NCBI RefSeq assembly: GCF_003058465.1
Contig: NZ_CP028901.1
Span: 2,604,001 to 2,668,000 of the forward strand
Source: Orrella marina
GTDB taxonomy: Bacteria; Pseudomonadota; Gammaproteobacteria; Burkholderiales; Burkholderiaceae_B
Direction of reading: 5' to 3'
DNA length: 64,000 nt
Numbering within the stretch: position 1 is the first letter of the stretch; every line of letters begins with the position of its first letter. Shown here in pieces: positions 9,599 through 19,968 of this stretch. A program made the translations under genes and the position numbers. The notes under the pieces are model-generated. The model searched no databases. It was given only the letters and a program-made list of their open reading frames with translations, and had not been told where the DNA came from.

Positions 9599-12455
9599 GG
9601 CCGTGCTCCCCGGTTTTATTGTTATTGGTGAAATTTTCCTGGGCCAATACGGCCTTCACAACCCGCTCAAGCGCCATGAACCTTGACCCTTTGACCAGGA
9701 CGCTTTGCACATTGAGTTCACGCAGGTGTGTGACGAGCTCATCTATGCCCTCAAACCAGCAGCCCCTGACGCCAAACGCCTGTGCTGCCAGACGCGAAGC
9801 CGCACCTAGTGCGAGCAGGTGATCGACCTGGTGTGTACGTGCATAGTGACCAATTTCCTCATGCATCAGAGGGCCTTCATCACCAACTTCCCCCATATCG
9901 CCTAACACCAGCACACGTGGCGCATCAAGTGAGCGCAGAACATCAATGGCTGCGCGCACCGAATCCGGGTTCGCATTGTACGTATCGTCGATCAACACCC
10001 TGGCGCCTGGAAGCCGGTGCACCTGCATACGACCTTTAACTGCCTGAAACGACTCAAGCCCGGTCACCACGTGGTCGAGCGATGCGCCGGCTGCCAGCGC
10101 ACATGCTGCACTCGCCAACGCATTGATCACGTTGTGCCAGCCAGGCACACGAAGGCTGACTTCTCGTTCGCCTGCAGGTGAACACAGACAAAACTCGCTG
10201 CCGTCTGGCTTGAGCTGAACCCCGCTCGCATGAAACGTGCAAGTGATATCAGACCCAAACGTCCAGTGACTCGACACATGAGCACCCAGGCCAGCCCACA
10301 CTCGAGTGTATGGAGGCTGATCCATGTACACTGCCACCCCACTTGCTGGCAATCGTGCCAGCACCTGACCGTTTTCCTGGGCAACAGCCTCGACTGAACC
10401 CATGAACTCCTGGTGCTCGCGCTGCGCATTCAGGACCAGACCAACCGTCGGCTGAGCGAGTCTGCTCAGCTGCGCAATTTCACCCGGGTGGTTCATGCCC
10501 AGTTCCACGACGGCCGCCTTGTGCCAGGATCGCAGGCGTAGCAACGTCAGTGGCACACCCAGGTCATTGTTCAGGTTGCCCTGAGTGGCCAGCACGCTGG
10601 CCTGGCCAACCCATGCGCCCAGGACGGTGGCAATCATTTCCTTGGTTGTTGTCTTGCCGTTACTGCCCGTCACTCCTACGACTGGCAGATGGAACTGTTC
10701 GCGCCATGCCCGGGCCATCGCCTGCAAGGCCGACCGGGTGTCATCGACAACGATCTGGGGAATCAGCTGCTCTGGCATGACGCGACTGACCAGCGCAGCG
10801 CACGCACCAGCTACGGTCACGTCCGCGAGAAACTGGTGCCCATCAAAACGCTCACCCGCAATCGCGACAAACAGGCTTCCCGGCGAGACCTGACGCGAGT
10901 CGATCACGATTGCCGGAATGGGTGCGACTGCGTCCCGTGCGTAAAAAAGCAACGCCAGTCGTGCCCACTGACGATCATCAAAGTCACGCCGGCAGTCGCC
11001 TGTAATCTGATACGTCTCGTGCCCTTTACCTGCGATGAGAACCACATCTTGTGGATCCGCCTGCCAGATCGCAGAAAGAATAGCGACTTCCCGATCGATC
11101 TCGACTGACCCATGCGATGTACCAGACACATCCACAGCATCACTCACACCAGACCAGATCTCAGCAAGAATTGACTCAGGCGCCTCATTTCGGGGGTTAT
11201 CGCTCGTGACGATGAACCTGTCCGCATTACGACAAAGAACTGCACCCATCGGCTTGCGCTTGCTGCGATCGCGATCTCCACCACACCCCGCCACGCACCA
11301 GACTTTTCCCTGTCTTGCCTGTGCTACCCCGCGCAATGACTGCAATGCATTCTCGAGCGCATCTGGCGTGTGGGCATAATCGACCAGAACCAGCGGCACA
11401 TTGGCTGCCTGCCCGGACCAGGTCACCGGCTCCATGCGACCAGATACAGGGGGAAGCGACCCGAGCGAGGACGCAATCTCTTTAAAAGACCAACCCAACC
11501 CGTCCAGCGTCGCAGCCACGGCAAGAAGGTTGCTGACGTTGTACTGACCCGTAAAGCAGGACACGATCCGGGCGGTCTGATCCGCAGCATGGCATAAATC
11601 AAACTCGATCCCGCCACCACGTTCACAGACCGAGCTCGCGCGCCAAATCGCTTGGGCATGGAATCCGAATGTGGTTATCTCAGCGGCACTCTCCTGCACC
11701 ATAATCTGGCTGGCTGCGTCATCCGCATTGATCACGGCTTTCACCAGACCAGGTCTTGCAAACAGTCGGGCCTTGGCCTGTCCGTAGGTCTGCATGTCCG
11801 AGTGATAGTCGAGATGGTCCTGGGTTAGATTGGTGAAGATCGCAGTATGAATCAGGACGCCATCTAGCCTGCCCTGATCAAGACCAATCGACGATGCTTC
11901 CAGGACGAGATATCTGGCTCCAGCTTGCCGGACCTTCGCGATCAGCTTGTGCACACTGACCACATCGGGTGTCGTCAGTGTGGCGTCCTCGACTTGCTCA
12001 CCCCTGCCATCAAACAGTCCAAGTGTGCCAAGCACAGCGCACGGTTGCCCTGCGCCACGCAAAGCAGCACCAATCAGTTGGGACGTGGTTGTCTTGCCGT
12101 TGGTGCCAGTCACTGCAATCACTTGCACATCCGCCGACGGTTGACCCCACCAATGGTGAGCCAGTTCCCCCAGCATGGACGTCAACCCAGGCACCTCAAC
12201 TACCGGGATCTGCCCGAGTGCCTCCAGTTGAGCCGGAGTCAGTCCTGATTCGGCGATGACTGCGGCTGCACCATGGCTCACCGCATCAGCAATATAGTTG
12301 CGGCCGTCCGAACTCTGCCCAGGGCAAGCCACAAAAACGTCCCCCTGACCAAGCATCCTGGAGTCCATTGAAAGGCTGGCGTGGGCCGGTGTGAACAGCC
12401 TTACGCGCTCAATCAGATCACTCACATTCCGAACGACACTGGGAGACAACGTCAT
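9588..12455 (-). CDS. murEF: MurE-MurF fusion: meso-DAP-adding and D-Ala-D-Ala-adding ligases in one chain
   Basis: One 955-residue frame contains two complete Mur ligase catalytic sets. The MurE half (about 1-500) has ATPase loop [10 protein letters not shown] at 117-126, DHLDYHSDM near 213 and DNPRNE at 419-424, the signature of meso-diaminopimelate specificity. The MurF half starts near [20 protein letters not shown] (517-536), with [11 protein letters not shown] at 597-607, GMNHPGEI and [11 protein letters not shown]. The MurF half lacks its usual first 20-odd residues, so the join is a built-in fusion and not a lost stop codon. MurE-MurF fusions are known in Bordetella. The chain overlaps ftsI by 4 nt and mraY by 11 nt. 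Confidence 0.96.
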   Translation of the reverse strand: MTLSPSVVRNVSDLIERVRLFTPAHASLSMDSRMLGQGDVFVACPGQSSDGRNYIADAVSHGAAAVIAESGLTPAQLEALGQIPVVEVPGLTSMLGELAHHWWGQPSADVQVIAVTGTNGKTTTSQLIGAALRGAGQPCAVLGTLGLFDGRGEQVEDATLTTPDVVSVHKLIAKVRQAGARYLVLEASSIGLDQGRLDGVLIHTAIFTNLTQDHLDYHSDMQTYGQAKARLFARPGLVKAVINADDAASQIMVQESAAEITTFGFHAQAIWRASSVCERGGGIEFDLCHAADQTARIVSCFTGQYNVSNLLAVAATLDGLGWSFKEIASSLGSLPPVSGRMEPVTWSGQAANVPLVLVDYAHTPDALENALQSLRGVAQARQGKVWCVAGCGGDRDRSKRKPMGAVLCRNADRFIVTSDNPRNEAPESILAEIWSGVSDAVDVSGTSHGSVEIDREVAILSAIWQADPQDVVLIAGKGHETYQITGDCRRDFDDRQWARLALLFYARDAVAPIPAIVIDSRQVSPGSLFVAIAGERFDGHQFLADVTVAGACAALVSRVMPEQLIPQIVVDDTRSALQAMARAWREQFHLPVVGVTGSNGKTTTKEMIATVLGAWVGQASVLATQGNLNNDLGVPLTLLRLRSWHKAAVVELGMNHPGEIAQLSRLAQPTVGLVLNAQREHQEFMGSVEAVAQENGQVLARLPASGVAVYMDQPPYTRVWAGLGAHVSSHWTFGSDITCTFHASGVQLKPDGSEFCLCSPAGEREVSLRVPGWHNVINALASAACALAAGASLDHVVTGLESFQAVKGRMQVHRLPGARVLIDDTYNANPDSVRAAIDVLRSLDAPRVLVLGDMGEVGDEGPLMHEEIGHYARTHQVDHLLALGAASRLAAQAFGVRGCWFEGIDELVTHLRELNVQSVLVKGSRFMALERVVKAVLAQENFTNNNKTGEHGHAG

Positions 12456-14182
12456 TGAGCACCTCCCTGGGTGCGGGCCATGACTTCTGACTCATACAGT
12501 GCATCAGGCTCAACGCCAAACAAGCGCAACGTCCTTCCGGTAATCTCGGAAAAAACCGGTGCAGCGATCCGCCCACCATAATAGTGACCCGCTGTTGGCT
12601 CATCGATTGTGACGGCCACCACTATTCTCGGATCTGAGGCAGGGGCAAAACCGATAAACGAACCACGGTAGAGGGACTGACTGTAGCTTCCGTTGACGAT
12701 CTTTCTGGCAGTGCCACTTTTTCCGGCTACTCTAAAGCCCTGAACACTCGCAAGTTTTGCACCATCTGGCCCGGCCGCAGACTCCAGCATCGAGCGAACC
12801 TGTCGAGCCAGTTCAGGGGAGAACACCGGCACCGTCGCCGCGGTGTTCTCGCGCCGGACCATGGTCAGATTCACCATGTCGCCATCACGTGCGAATGCCG
12901 TGTAAGCGCGAGCAATCTGCAACAACGACGTTGACAGTCCATATCCGTAGGCCATGGTCGCCTTCTCAATAGGACGCCAGCGTTCCCAAGGGCGCAGACG
13001 TCCGGCGACGGCACCTGGCATGCCGATAGCCGGTGGCTGACCGAATCCGAGTTCGGTAAATTGCGCCCACATCTCCTGCGCCTTGAGGCGCTCGGAAATC
13101 TTGACCATTCCGATATTGCTCGATTTGGTCAACACACCTAACGGATCCAGTGATGACTGTCGGCTCACATCGCGGATCCGGTGTCCTTGGTAGGTGTACT
13201 CCCCGTTCTCGGTGTTGATCTGGGTGTTGGCATCGATACGACCCATTTCAAGCGCCAGCGCAACCGTGAACGGCTTGAGAATCGAACCAGGCTCAAATGT
13301 ATCGGTCAGGATGCGATTTCGCAGACGCGGTCCTGTCAGCGTCGATCGATCATTCGGATCGAATGTCGGGTAATTGGCCAGCGCGAGAATCTCACCTGTC
13401 CTGACGTCCACCACCACAGCTGAAGCGCTCTGCGCCTTATTCTCCTGAACAGCGTTGGCAATGGCCTGATAGACCAGAAACTGGATCCGCGTGTCTATCG
13501 ACAGATGAAGGTCTCTTCCATCCATTGGCAGATGAACATCACGAACATCCTCGACAATCCGTCCCAGTCGATCCTTGATGACCTGCCGGCTTCCTGGTGT
13601 GCCTGAAAGGATATCGTCGTAGGCTAGTTCGATGCCTTCCTGGCCGCGACCATCCAGATCTGTGAAGCCGACCACATGGCCCATGGTCCCACCTTCCGGA
13701 TAGAAGCGGCGAGTCTCACCGAGCTGGTGAATTCCCGGAATCTTCAGAGTCGCAATCTCTCGCGCACGCTCCATCGAAACCTGCCGGCGCAAATAGACAA
13801 ACGTCCTCTCATCATCCTTGAGTCGATCAGCCAGTACTTCTGCCGGCATCTCCAATAGTGCAGCCAGCGCCGTGACCTGCTCTGGCTTCGCGTGCCTGGC
13901 CAGCTCAGGGTTGGCCCAGATACCGGCAGCAGGCACGCTCGCTGCGAGCACCACGTCATTACGGTCCATGATCTTGCCGCGACTGGCCTGAAGGGTGAGT
14001 GTGCGCTCATATCGCTTGCCACCCTGCTCTTGCAAAAAATCTCGATTAATCCCTTGCAAATAAACAGCACGGCCAAGCAAAACCAGAAATCCGATGCCGA
14101 TCATCAAAAGGACGAGACGGCCTCTCCACATCGGAAACTGTACGCGTGTCATCGGGTTGTCGAAGAACGGCATGCGTTTCAC
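12452..14182 (-). CDS. ftsI: FtsI / PBP3, septal peptidoglycan transpeptidase
   Basis: A 576-residue class B penicillin-binding protein. A short cytoplasmic tail is followed by one membrane helix (about 21-41), a pedestal domain (SRGKIMDRNDVVLAASVPA at 68-86, typical of class B PBPs) and the transpeptidase domain. Catalytic motifs are SILK (300-303, acylated Ser300), SSN (354-356) and KSGT (488-491). It crosslinks septal peptidoglycan together with FtsW. Its start overlaps ftsL by 4 nt and its end overlaps murEF by 4 nt. Confidence 0.97.
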   Translation of the reverse strand: MKRMPFFDNPMTRVQFPMWRGRLVLLMIGIGFLVLLGRAVYLQGINRDFLQEQGGKRYERTLTLQASRGKIMDRNDVVLAASVPAAGIWANPELARHAKPEQVTALAALLEMPAEVLADRLKDDERTFVYLRRQVSMERAREIATLKIPGIHQLGETRRFYPEGGTMGHVVGFTDLDGRGQEGIELAYDDILSGTPGSRQVIKDRLGRIVEDVRDVHLPMDGRDLHLSIDTRIQFLVYQAIANAVQENKAQSASAVVVDVRTGEILALANYPTFDPNDRSTLTGPRLRNRILTDTFEPGSILKPFTVALALEMGRIDANTQINTENGEYTYQGHRIRDVSRQSSLDPLGVLTKSSNIGMVKISERLKAQEMWAQFTELGFGQPPAIGMPGAVAGRLRPWERWRPIEKATMAYGYGLSTSLLQIARAYTAFARDGDMVNLTMVRRENTAATVPVFSPELARQVRSMLESAAGPDGAKLASVQGFRVAGKSGTARKIVNGSYSQSLYRGSFIGFAPASDPRIVVAVTIDEPTAGHYYGGRIAAPVFSEITGRTLRLFGVEPDALYESEVMARTQGGAQ

Positions 14183-14481
14183 CGGCTCACTCCCGAATGC
14201 GACGACATGACCGGAACCTGAGGTTCACTCATGTAAAGCGTGTTACCCGGCAGGATGGGAACCATGCTCAGCGTTTCCCTTGCGATCTGGTCAACCCTGG
14301 CATTGCGTGCGAGCTCCGCGCGCTCGAGTTGCAGGTGTCGCCACTGAACCGTCAATTCACGCGCCTGCGAGAGCAACTGCTCGTTCTGAATATACAAATG
14401 GCGCGACTGGTAGCGCGCCGTCACTAAAGAAATGGCGGAGAGCATCACTAACATCGCCATGATAAAAACAGCTCTGCCCAT
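14179..14481 (-). CDS. ftsL: FtsL, bitopic divisome protein
   Basis: A 100-residue protein with a very short cytoplasmic start, one membrane helix (about 5-22) and a periplasmic coiled coil (YIQNEQLLSQARELTVQWRH) ending in a segment with the FtsL-like TLSMVPILPGNTLYM. FtsL forms a complex with FtsB and FtsQ and activates FtsWI. Sequence conservation in this family is low, so the call rests on size, topology and position between rsmH and ftsI. It shares one nucleotide with the rsmH stop (TAATG). Confidence 0.93.
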   Translation of the reverse strand: MGRAVFIMAMLVMLSAISLVTARYQSRHLYIQNEQLLSQARELTVQWRHLQLERAELARNARVDQIARETLSMVPILPGNTLYMSEPQVPVMSSHSGVSR

Positions 14482-15497
14482 TAGCGCCTCCGCCTGGAAA
14501 AGGACCGTTTGTCGGGCGCTTCACCAAGCGCGCGGATCAGTTCATCGGTCAAAGGAGCATCTGTGCGACGGGCAATACGCAACACGGCAGAACGTGAGCG
14601 CGAATTCTCCTGCACCTCTTTCGCACTTGGCAGGATCCGCTTGAGGCCGGTCAGGACGGGCTGCGGCATCTCCGCCTCCCTGAAAGGCAGACGTGCGTAG
14701 TCCGCATGCGGACGCGCCGCACGCTGCATGAACTGCTTGACCTTACGGTCTTCGAGCGAATGAAAACTGATCACCGCAAGTACCCCTGAACACGCCAGAC
14801 GTCCTAGAGCTGCCTGGAGGGCGCTGCCAAGCTCCTCGAGTTCCCGATTGACGTAAATCCGTATAGCTTGAAATGTGCGTGTCGCCGGGTGCTGGCCCTT
14901 CTCCCGCGACCTGACTGCGCCAGCGACGAGACTGGCAAGGTCAAGCGTGCGCTCGAGGGGCCGCTCTGTGCGGCGAGCAACAATCGCTTTTGCAATCTGA
15001 AGAGCAAACCGTTCTTCGCCATAATCTTTAAAGACCTCCCGCATTTCTTCCATGCTTGCCTCAGCAAGCCATTGCGCCGCAGTGTGACCTTGCGACGTAT
15101 CCATCCGCATATCCAGCGGTCCGTCTTTCATGAATGAAAAACCGCGCTGGGCCTGATCGATCTGGGGTGATGAAACCCCGAGATCAAACATCAGTCCATT
15201 GACCTGATCAATGGACTGTTCCTGGAGCAGTCTCTCCAGATCACCAAAACCACCATGCAGACATGTCACTCGACCATCTGTCCTGGCAAGTGCCTCTGCC
15301 TGTTCGATCGCCTGGGGATCACGGTCGATCACGATCAATCTTGCCGAGTCCGCCAGACGTTCAAGCAGAGCGCGTGAGTGCCCACCACGACCAAACGTGG
15401 CATCTATATAGACCCCTTGAGCTGGTACCCGGCCAGCGGGAACCAGTGCATCAACGGTCTCGTGCAGAAGCACGGTACGGTGGGCGAAATCAGTCAC
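14481..15497 (-). CDS. rsmH: RsmH (MraW), 16S rRNA m4C1402 methyltransferase
   Basis: A 338-residue S-adenosylmethionine-dependent enzyme that methylates N4 of C1402 in 16S rRNA. The N terminus has HRTVLLHETVDAL, then the SAM-binding motif YIDATFGRGGHSRALLERL (about 30-48), MFDLGVSSPQIDQAQRGFSF and DYGEERFALQIAKAIV, and the C-terminal ISFHSLEDRKVKQFMQ. All are characteristic of RsmH. It follows mraZ by 3 nt and overlaps ftsL by 1 nt, the universal start of a dcw operon. Confidence 0.97.
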   Translation of the reverse strand: MTDFAHRTVLLHETVDALVPAGRVPAQGVYIDATFGRGGHSRALLERLADSARLIVIDRDPQAIEQAEALARTDGRVTCLHGGFGDLERLLQEQSIDQVNGLMFDLGVSSPQIDQAQRGFSFMKDGPLDMRMDTSQGHTAAQWLAEASMEEMREVFKDYGEERFALQIAKAIVARRTERPLERTLDLASLVAGAVRSREKGQHPATRTFQAIRIYVNRELEELGSALQAALGRLACSGVLAVISFHSLEDRKVKQFMQRAARPHADYARLPFREAEMPQPVLTGLKRILPSAKEVQENSRSRSAVLRIARRTDAPLTDELIRALGEAPDKRSFSRRRR

Positions 15498-15500
15498 GGT

Positions 15501-15929
15501 TCAGAATGAAAATTGATCGAGTGCTTCGGGCATTCCTCCAGCCAGGTCCTCTGCTTCACGCTTGGCCAGCTCTGCTGCATCCCAAAGTTCAAAGTGCCCA
15601 CCCATTCCCAGGAGCATCACGTCTCGGGTCAGGTTTGCGGCGTTGCGCAGCTCCGGTGCAATCAGCACCCTGCCTGCGCTGTCAAACTCAACATCCTGGG
15701 CATTACCAAGAAGCAGTCGCTGCAGTGCCCGGGCCTGCATCGGGAAAGCGGCGATCTGCTCACGCTTTTTTTCCCATTGCGGCCGCGGATAGACCAGCAG
15801 ACAACCATCAGGATGTCTTGTGATCGTCAGGCGACCTTCAGCCTGAGCAAGCAGCGCGTCACGATGCCGGGTCGGAATATTAATCCGCCCCTTCGCGTCG
15901 AGCGTGAGAGCACTGCTACCTTGGAACAC
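15501..15929 (-). CDS. mraZ: MraZ, transcriptional regulator of the dcw operon
   Basis: A 142-residue protein with two AbrB-like MraZ repeats ([20 protein letters not shown] near the start and [18 protein letters not shown] in the second half). MraZ binds DNA repeats in its own promoter and controls the dcw operon. I chose the GTG start at 15929 (protein [10 protein letters not shown], translated with Met) because it aligns with the family N terminus, gives the family length and has GGGG 6 nt upstream. The longer frame to 15971 would translate through the operator. It is the first gene of the cluster. Confidence 0.95.
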   Translation of the reverse strand: MFQGSSALTLDAKGRINIPTRHRDALLAQAEGRLTITRHPDGCLLVYPRPQWEKKREQIAAFPMQARALQRLLLGNAQDVEFDSAGRVLIAPELRNAANLTRDVMLLGMGGHFELWDAAELAKREAEDLAGGMPEALDQFSF

Positions 15930-15970
15930 AAAATTCCCCACAAATTCACACAAAACTACACTTTTCCCCA
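15926..15970 (-). promoter_or_regulatory. MraZ-box operator array (10-bp periodic repeats)
   Basis: On the minus strand, five 5-mers recur at exact 10-bp spacing: TGGGG (15966-15970), TGTAG (15956-15960), TGTGA (15946-15950), TGGGG (15936-15940) and TGTGT (15926-15930). MraZ is known to bind TGGGN repeats separated by 5 nt upstream of mraZ. Two boxes here are perfect and the others degenerate. The array lies just downstream of the -10 element and runs into the mraZ start, so binding would block initiation or escape. Confidence 0.75.
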
Positions 15971-15999
15971 CTCTAAGACAATTCGGATTGAATGGTCAA
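15971..15999 (-). promoter_or_regulatory. Predicted sigma70 promoter of the mraZ-dcw operon
   Basis: On the minus strand, TTGACC (15994-15999) and TTAGAG (15971-15976) are separated by 17 nt. The -35 is close to consensus and the -10 weak. It is directly followed by the MraZ boxes, as expected for an autoregulated promoter. The surrounding sequence is AT-rich. The assignment is by pattern only. Confidence 0.55.
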
Positions 16000-16170
16000 G
16001 CGAAAAATGAGAATTTTTTCAATGATCACAATGACTTAGCGCACCATTTAAAAGTCTCACATAGATATTTTCTTTTTTAAATCATGTGATTGCATGGCGA
16101 TTTGAATGTGGCACTTTAATAAAAAGCGCCTGATTTGAACCAATTGAAAGGGGGATGTGCTATGGAGGGT

Positions 16171-16584
16171 GTGCGGAACAGGCCTGTAGGCCGGATTCTG
16201 TAAGCAAACAGTGTCTGCTGGCAATCATTCATCTTGGCGATACATTACTGCATCACTCTAGCCACCTACCCGCATGCTCGGACGGGTCGTCCTACACGCT
16301 TCAATGAAGCGAACACATGCCTATTTGGTGTTGCTCCCGATAGAGGTTGCCGCGTTTCACCCTGCCGCGTTGACCCGTTAAGGTCATGCGCCATGGTTGC
16401 ACCATGGCGGTGTATGCAAGTGATGCATACCCTCGCGCCAGACTCGTCTCTGTGGCCCTGTTCCTCAGCTTGATGACACAGACGTGTCACCTTGCCGGAC
16501 GGCCGTTAGCCGCTATCGCACCCTGTGGAGTCCGGACCTTCCTCGAAACGTCTGCACGTCCCGCGATTGCCCGGCCTGCCCCGC
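16171..16584 (-). ncRNA. rnpB: RNase P catalytic RNA (bacterial type A)
   Basis: The ribozyme of RNase P, which trims the 5' leader from tRNA precursors. On the minus strand the universally conserved core appears as GAGGAAGGTCCGGACTCCAC, and the 3' part ends TTACAGAATCCGGCCTACAG. The P1 helix can be formed from CGGGGCAGGCC at the 5' end and GGCCTGTTCCG at the 3' end, which sets the boundaries to within a few nucleotides. A TACAAT box at 16591-16596 would initiate at about 16584. Length about 414 nt. The ORFs in this region are not genes. Confidence 0.95.
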
Positions 16585-16590
16585 AGACAG

Positions 16591-16596
16591 ATTGTA
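16591..16596 (-). promoter_or_regulatory. Probable -10 element of rnpB
   Basis: TACAAT on the minus strand, 7 nt before the 5' end inferred from the P1 helix of RNase P RNA. No good -35 was found at the usual spacing, so only the -10 is reported. Confidence 0.5.
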
Positions 16597-16853
16597 TGCG
16601 GCTTTTGCTGCCACACCCTCGACTATTCAGGCAAGACGTCCTCTGAACTGCGACAATGGAGGCCTGGTGATCTCAGACATGTTCTGTAAAGGCATGAAAG
16701 TACGGAAATAACCCACCCGACGCAGACAAATATGAACGCGACTCAAGGGTTACCTGGCAGTTTCCGCTATCAATGCTCTAACAAGATTGGCGTTCATGTG
16801 AACACTGTTTCTGATATCTCGTTTATTTTCTTCTCTCTATCACACCAGTCTGT

Positions 16854-18680
16854 ATGACCGCACTGATCAACTTGCAGGACGTCGACCTGGCCTTTGGCCA
16901 CTACCCGCTGCTGGACCATGCCAGTATGAGCATTCTGGAGGGTGAGCGTATTGGCCTCATTGGTCGCAACGGAGCTGGCAAATCTTCGTTGCTAAAACTA
17001 CTGGACAGCAGGCAACAGCCCGATGACGGACTGGTTCAGTCAATTGACGGGTTACGTGTTGCAACTGTCGAGCAGGAGCCTGAACTGCCGGGAGACTGCG
17101 TTAAAGACGCGCTAGTCCATTGCGCAGAGCGAGGCGTCGTGCGAGAAGCGTGGGAGCTGGATACCGCAGCAGCGCAGTGGGCCGACAGGCTGGGGATCGA
17201 CCTGAACACCCCTGTCAGTAGCCTGTCTGGAGGAATGCGCAAGCGTATTGCTCTTGCAGGCGCCCTGATACAGGAGCCCACCCTGTTATTGCTCGATGAG
17301 CCAACCAACCACCTTGACCTTGACGGAATTGAATGGCTGGAATCCATCCTGCTGGGCTGGCGTGGAAGCGTCGTCCTGATCACACACGACCGGGCGTTTC
17401 TCGACCGTGTCGTGACACGCATCGTTGAACTCGATCGCGGCAAGTTGCTCAGTTTCCCTGGAAACTTCACCCAGTGGCAAGAACGAAAGGCTCAGTGGCT
17501 GCATGCAGAGGCACTTGAGAATGCAAGATTTGACAAGCTTCTCGCTCAGGAGGAAGTCTGGATACGAAAAGGCATTGAAGCGCGACGTACTCGTAACGAA
17601 GGCCGGGTGCGACGACTGGAACAACTCAGGCGCGAAAGGGCACAACGACGCGATCAGCTTGGCAAGGTCAATCTGGCGATCGATCAAGGGGTGCGCTCAG
17701 GCAAACTGGTTGCAGAACTCGAACACGTCAGCAAGGCGTTCGGCAACAAGAACATCATCACAGACTTGACCATCACGGTCATGCGGGGCGACAAAATTGG
17801 TCTGATTGGACCGAACGGTGCGGGCAAATCAACGCTGCTGCGCCTCCTGCTTGGCGAAATGGAACCCGACAGCGGAACGGTCAAACTCGGCAGCAACCTG
17901 AAGGTTGCGTACTTTGACCAGATGCGCGCCCAACTTGATGAAACCGCAACGCTGGCTGACGCCATCAGCCCGGGCAGTGAGTGGGTGGAGATTGGAGATC
18001 AGCGCAAACACGTGGTCAGTTACCTCGGCGACTTTCTCTTTGAACCAGCAAGAATCCAGTCTCCCGTCAGCACACTGTCCGGCGGTGAACGGGCCAGACT
18101 ATTACTGGCACGGCTGTTTGCAAGGCCAGCCAACGTACTCGTGCTTGATGAACCCACCAACGACCTCGATATTGAAACGCTGGAGCTACTTGAGTCCCTG
18201 CTGCAAGAGTACACAGCAACGGTTCTACTGGTCAGCCATGATCGGGTGTTTCTGGATAACGTGGTCACGCAGACAATTGCTTACGAAGGTAATGCGAACT
18301 GGCGTGCCTACGTGGGAGGATATTCTGACTGGCTGGCACAAAGGCCGGCGGCAGTGGCCGAGAAGCCAGGCAGGGCAGACAAGCCAGACAAAACTATGGC
18401 TTCAGATCCACGGGACGCCCCTTCTGGCAAATCTTCCGCCAGGAAGCCCACTCGACTGGCACCTTGGGAGTTGCGCGAGCTTGAAACCATCCCGGAAAAG
18501 ATTCAAGCCCTGGAGTCCGACCATGAGTCACTGGTCGCGCAGCTAGGCTCGCCCGAGCTTTATCAATCCGATCCTTCAGCGCTACAGACCCTGCAAACAA
18601 GGATTGACGACCTCCAGGCTGAGCTTGATTTGCATTATCAGCGATGGGAATTGCTGGAATCCAGACAAACTGAAGGGTAA
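16854..18680 (+). CDS. uup: ABC-F family ATPase, Uup-like
   Basis: A 608-residue soluble protein with two ABC ATPase domains and no membrane segments. The first Walker A is GRNGAGKSS (37-45) with signature LSGGMRKR and Walker B LLLLDEPTNHLDLDG. The second set is GPNGAGKST, LSGGERARLL and VLVLDEPTNDLDIETL. A charged linker joins the domains. The C-terminal tail (about 545-608, ELRELETIPEKIQALESDHE onward) is a coiled coil like the DNA-binding tail of Uup. Uup proteins act at ribosomes and affect transposon excision in E. coli. The gene stands alone between rnpB and pyrC. Confidence 0.9.
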   Translation: MTALINLQDVDLAFGHYPLLDHASMSILEGERIGLIGRNGAGKSSLLKLLDSRQQPDDGLVQSIDGLRVATVEQEPELPGDCVKDALVHCAERGVVREAWELDTAAAQWADRLGIDLNTPVSSLSGGMRKRIALAGALIQEPTLLLLDEPTNHLDLDGIEWLESILLGWRGSVVLITHDRAFLDRVVTRIVELDRGKLLSFPGNFTQWQERKAQWLHAEALENARFDKLLAQEEVWIRKGIEARRTRNEGRVRRLEQLRRERAQRRDQLGKVNLAIDQGVRSGKLVAELEHVSKAFGNKNIITDLTITVMRGDKIGLIGPNGAGKSTLLRLLLGEMEPDSGTVKLGSNLKVAYFDQMRAQLDETATLADAISPGSEWVEIGDQRKHVVSYLGDFLFEPARIQSPVSTLSGGERARLLLARLFARPANVLVLDEPTNDLDIETLELLESLLQEYTATVLLVSHDRVFLDNVVTQTIAYEGNANWRAYVGGYSDWLAQRPAAVAEKPGRADKPDKTMASDPRDAPSGKSSARKPTRLAPWELRELETIPEKIQALESDHESLVAQLGSPELYQSDPSALQTLQTRIDDLQAELDLHYQRWELLESRQTEG

Positions 18681-18687
18681 ATAGCTG

Positions 18688-19764
18688 CTAGGGCTGCAGA
18701 CGCCAGGTGAGCGCCTGGCCTGCAGCGAGTGGAACCAGCGTGTCCCCGTCGATGTAAGGCAACTCTTCTGGCACCACATACGATTGCCTGATCAAGGTAA
18801 TCGAACCGTCATTGACCGGCAGATCATAAAAAGCTGGACCTCTGAGCGAAGCAAATGCCTCGAGCCGGTCTAGCCGGCCGACAGACTCAAATGCCTGTGC
18901 ATAAAGCGCCATCGCATGCAATGCGTTGTAACAACCCGCGCACCCACAATCCTGCTCCTTCAAACCTCGGGCGTGTGGTGCGCTATCTGTCCCCAGAAAA
19001 AATCTCGGACTGTCGCCAGTGGCAACCTCCAGGAGGGCCTGCCTGTGAAGCTCGCGCTTCAGAATCGGAAGGCAGTACCAGTGAGGCCGTAGTCCACCCT
19101 GGAATATTGCATTCCGGTTATACATCAGGTGCTGCGGCGTGATGGTTGCCGCAATCGGGCCTTGTGCATCCCTTACATAATGTGCACCGTCACGGGTAGT
19201 GATGTGCTCAAACACAACTTTGAGTTCGGGGAAGTCTTTACGCAAGGGAATCATGACACGATCGACGAACACAGCCTCCCTGTCGAACACATCAACATTC
19301 GGGTCGGTCACCTCTCCGTGTACAAGCAACGGAATGCGAAGCCTTTGCATTGCATCAAGAACCGCGCGGCATTTCCCAAGCAGATCTGTGACGCCACTAT
19401 CAGAATTTGTCGTGGCACCAGCGGGATACAGTTTGAATGCATAGACGTGTTCACACGATGCAGCGGCCTGCACATCATCGACCGAGGTGTTGTCTGTCAA
19501 ATAAAGCGTCATCAATGGCTCAAACTTGTACGACAACTCTTCATCACGCTGCTGCAGGGCTTTCAGAATCTGATTCCGATAGGCAACTGCCTGCTCAACG
19601 GTAGTGACTGGAGGACGCAAATTGGGCATGATGATTGCCCTTGAAAACTGCCTGGCCGTATCCGCAACAACAGCCCGTAGCGCATCACCATCACGCAGGT
19701 GCAGATGCCAGTCATCTGGACGACGGATAGTCAGAGTAGAAGGAGTCTGCGAGGTTGGATTCAC
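18688..19764 (-). CDS. pyrC: Dihydroorotase (PyrC, class II)
   Basis: A 358-residue zinc amidohydrolase that cyclises carbamoyl-aspartate to dihydroorotate in pyrimidine synthesis. Metal ligands are visible: HLH at 20-22 in [12 protein letters not shown], the probable carbamylated lysine K111 in [15 protein letters not shown]149 in LLVHGEV, H187 in VFEHITT, and the aspartate in [12 protein letters not shown]. Length matches E. coli PyrC. It is convergent with uup, with 7 nt between the stops, and is not in an operon with pyrF (50803-51624). Confidence 0.96.
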   Translation of the reverse strand: MNPTSQTPSTLTIRRPDDWHLHLRDGDALRAVVADTARQFSRAIIMPNLRPPVTTVEQAVAYRNQILKALQQRDEELSYKFEPLMTLYLTDNTSVDDVQAAASCEHVYAFKLYPAGATTNSDSGVTDLLGKCRAVLDAMQRLRIPLLVHGEVTDPNVDVFDREAVFVDRVMIPLRKDFPELKVVFEHITTRDGAHYVRDAQGPIAATITPQHLMYNRNAIFQGGLRPHWYCLPILKRELHRQALLEVATGDSPRFFLGTDSAPHARGLKEQDCGCAGCYNALHAMALYAQAFESVGRLDRLEAFASLRGPAFYDLPVNDGSITLIRQSYVVPEELPYIDGDTLVPLAAGQALTWRLQP

Positions 19765-19968
19765 GGTAAATTCTCTTATGGACGCCTATTCGGACGCAGA
19801 GGCACGAACTACATTGCGAGCCGAAGTCCAAACGCCAGTGATTGAAGTTGCAAAAACCTGCCAGCCTAAAGCTGAAAGTCGTTGTGCTTGCTCCGTTCTG
19901 AGCATATTGAATGACGCGGTCACAGGCAATAACCGAAGACAGTTACGGAATTCCCTAAGTTCCCCACC

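Noticed and set aside
9588..12455. MurE-MurF fusion as another homopolymer error
   Set aside because: The MurF half lacks its native start region and the frame is continuous through the junction, so a lost stop alone cannot explain it; the same fusion is known in Bordetella.
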